From assembly GCF_001280845.1 (NCBI RefSeq), contig NZ_LGHP01000001.1, positions 3,789,330 through 3,853,329 of the forward strand: DNA of 64,000 nt. Reading direction: 5' to 3'. Positions 63,209-64,000 of this stretch are shown here, piece by piece. A program made the translations under genes and the position numbers. This DNA is from Bacillus sp. FJAT-28004. GTDB taxonomy: Bacteria > Bacillota > Bacilli > Paenibacillales > Paenibacillaceae. The notes under the pieces were generated by a model. That model did not search any database, was not told the origin of the DNA, and was given only the letters and a program-made list of their open reading frames with translations. How positions within the stretch are numbered: position 1 is the stretch's first letter; every line of letters begins with the position of its first letter.

Positions 63209-64000
63209 TGGATAATCAGCTGAAGGACGTGCTGGTGCGAGGAACGGCATGGAATGGCAAAATTCGAGTGTTCGCGGCTCGCACGACTCAGCTTGTTGAA
63301 GAGCTTCGCCAAAGGCATGGTACATATCCAACGGCTACGGCAGCGTTAGGACGTACATTAACAGCAGGTGCTATTATGGGTGCTATGCTGAAAGGGCAGG
63401 AAAAACTGACGATTCAAGTGAAGGGCGACGGACCAATCGGTCAGATCGTTGTTGACGCTAATGCAGACGGAGAAGTCCGCGGATACGTTGATCATCCAGA
63501 AGTACATTTGGCAAGCAACGCACATGGCAAGCTTGATGTAGCTGGAGCAGTTGGACGCAGTGGGTATGTTCATATTACAAAGGATCTAGGAATGAAAGAG
63601 CCTTACCGTGGCAGTATTCCGATCGTATCGGGAGAGCTTGGCGAGGATTTCACGTACTATTTCGCGGTTTCGGAGCAGACGCCTTCAGCGGTTGGTCTTG
63701 GGGTGTTGGTTAATACGGATAACTCGGTGCTGCATGCCGGCGGGTTTATCGTTCAGCTAATGCCTGGTTTAACAGATGATGAAATTACAAAGCTGGAGCA
63801 AGCGGTCGGATCGATGCCGCCTGTAACGACCCTGCTTGATCAAGGAGAATCACCTGAGGGGCTGCTGCGCCGAATTGTTGGCGATAGTGATCTTCAGATT
63901 CATGATACGATGGACTTGAAGTTTCAATGCTTCTGTTCCTCGGAACGTGTAGGGCAAACACTTCTTAGTTTAGGTGAGCATGAGCTGCAACAAATTATTG
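63208..64000 (+). CDS. hslO: Redox-regulated chaperone Hsp33 (partial)
   Basis: The first 264 codons of HslO, cut by the window end. The N-terminal substrate-binding domain is complete (TRGTAWNGKIRVFAARTTQLV-like opening, GRTLTAGAIMGAMLKG, GPIGQIVVDANADGEVRGY) and the first CxC of the zinc site is visible as CFC near residue 235; the second CxxC would lie beyond 64000. Hsp33 is activated by oxidation and holds unfolding proteins. AGGAGG at 63195-63200 favours the ATG at 63208 over 63205. It follows coaX as in B. subtilis. Confidence 0.95.
   Translation, partial: MDNQLKDVLVRGTAWNGKIRVFAARTTQLVEELRQRHGTYPTATAALGRTLTAGAIMGAMLKGQEKLTIQVKGDGPIGQIVVDANADGEVRGYVDHPEVHLASNAHGKLDVAGAVGRSGYVHITKDLGMKEPYRGSIPIVSGELGEDFTYYFAVSEQTPSAVGLGVLVNTDNSVLHAGGFIVQLMPGLTDDEITKLEQAVGSMPPVTTLLDQGESPEGLLRRIVGDSDLQIHDTMDLKFQCFCSSERVGQTLLSLGEHELQQII

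Overview
The window is a chromosomal segment of a spore-forming, low-to-mid GC Firmicute, most likely Paenibacillus or a close relative. It starts at the 3' end of an rRNA operon (23S tail, 5S) and then follows the origin-proximal gene order known from Bacillus subtilis (csfB/gin to hslO) almost gene for gene. The many sporulation genes (gin, yabG, sspF, spoVG, fin, spoVT, yabP, yabQ, spoIIE), the Spo0A-type boxes and the zinc-ribbon-tailed AbrB fit this assignment.

Layout. 1-366: rRNA tail and terminator. 440-8671: a small membrane protein (minus strand), then gin, an Orn/Lys/Arg decarboxylase, tmk, darA, yaaR, holB, ricT, yabA, trmN6 and rsmI, mostly as one close-packed + strand run. 8700-9330: abrB (minus) and a divergent control region with four Spo0A-type boxes. 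9329-18596: an HD dNTPase-like gene where B. subtilis has metS, tatD, a c-di-AMP (ydaO) riboswitch before the 3D-domain gene yabE, rnmV, rsmA, yabG, veg, sspF, ispE and purR. 18648-26874: ridA, spoVG, glmU, rplY, pth, fin and mfd; prs, which normally lies between glmU and rplY, is absent. 26950-35756: an accessory stretch with a PrsA-like foldase, a complete urea ABC transporter (urtABCDE) behind a GlnR/TnrA-type site, an unknown lipoprotein, a cluster of TTGCA palindromes, an SPFH membrane protein and a 57-residue ribbon-helix-helix protein too short for usual ORF cut-offs. 35837-44003: spoVT, yabM, yabN, HU, rqcP, a YciC-like membrane protein, yabP, yabQ, divIC and yabR. 44507-53466: spoIIE, a vWA protein, a protein kinase, tilS, hpt and ftsH. 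53812-58627: a BMP-family nucleoside ABC transporter, again behind a GlnR/TnrA-type palindrome. 58977-64000: nadABC, coaX and the start of hslO, which is cut by the window edge.

The genes form a housekeeping and sporulation core: dTMP synthesis, clamp loading, rRNA and tRNA modification, translation rescue, cell division, purine control, NAD and CoA synthesis. c-di-AMP appears twice, as the DarA receptor and the yabE riboswitch. Nitrogen control appears twice, upstream of urtA and of the nucleoside transporter.

The least explained signal is a 40-41 nt hairpin unit, present singly or in tandem triplets directly in front of the Shine-Dalgarno sequences of rplY, yabR and the vWA gene. Its stem sequence differs between loci while base pairing is kept. 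The vWA protein also appears to have its domain halves in circularly permuted order. No tRNA genes, CRISPR arrays, insertion sequences or prophage genes were seen.
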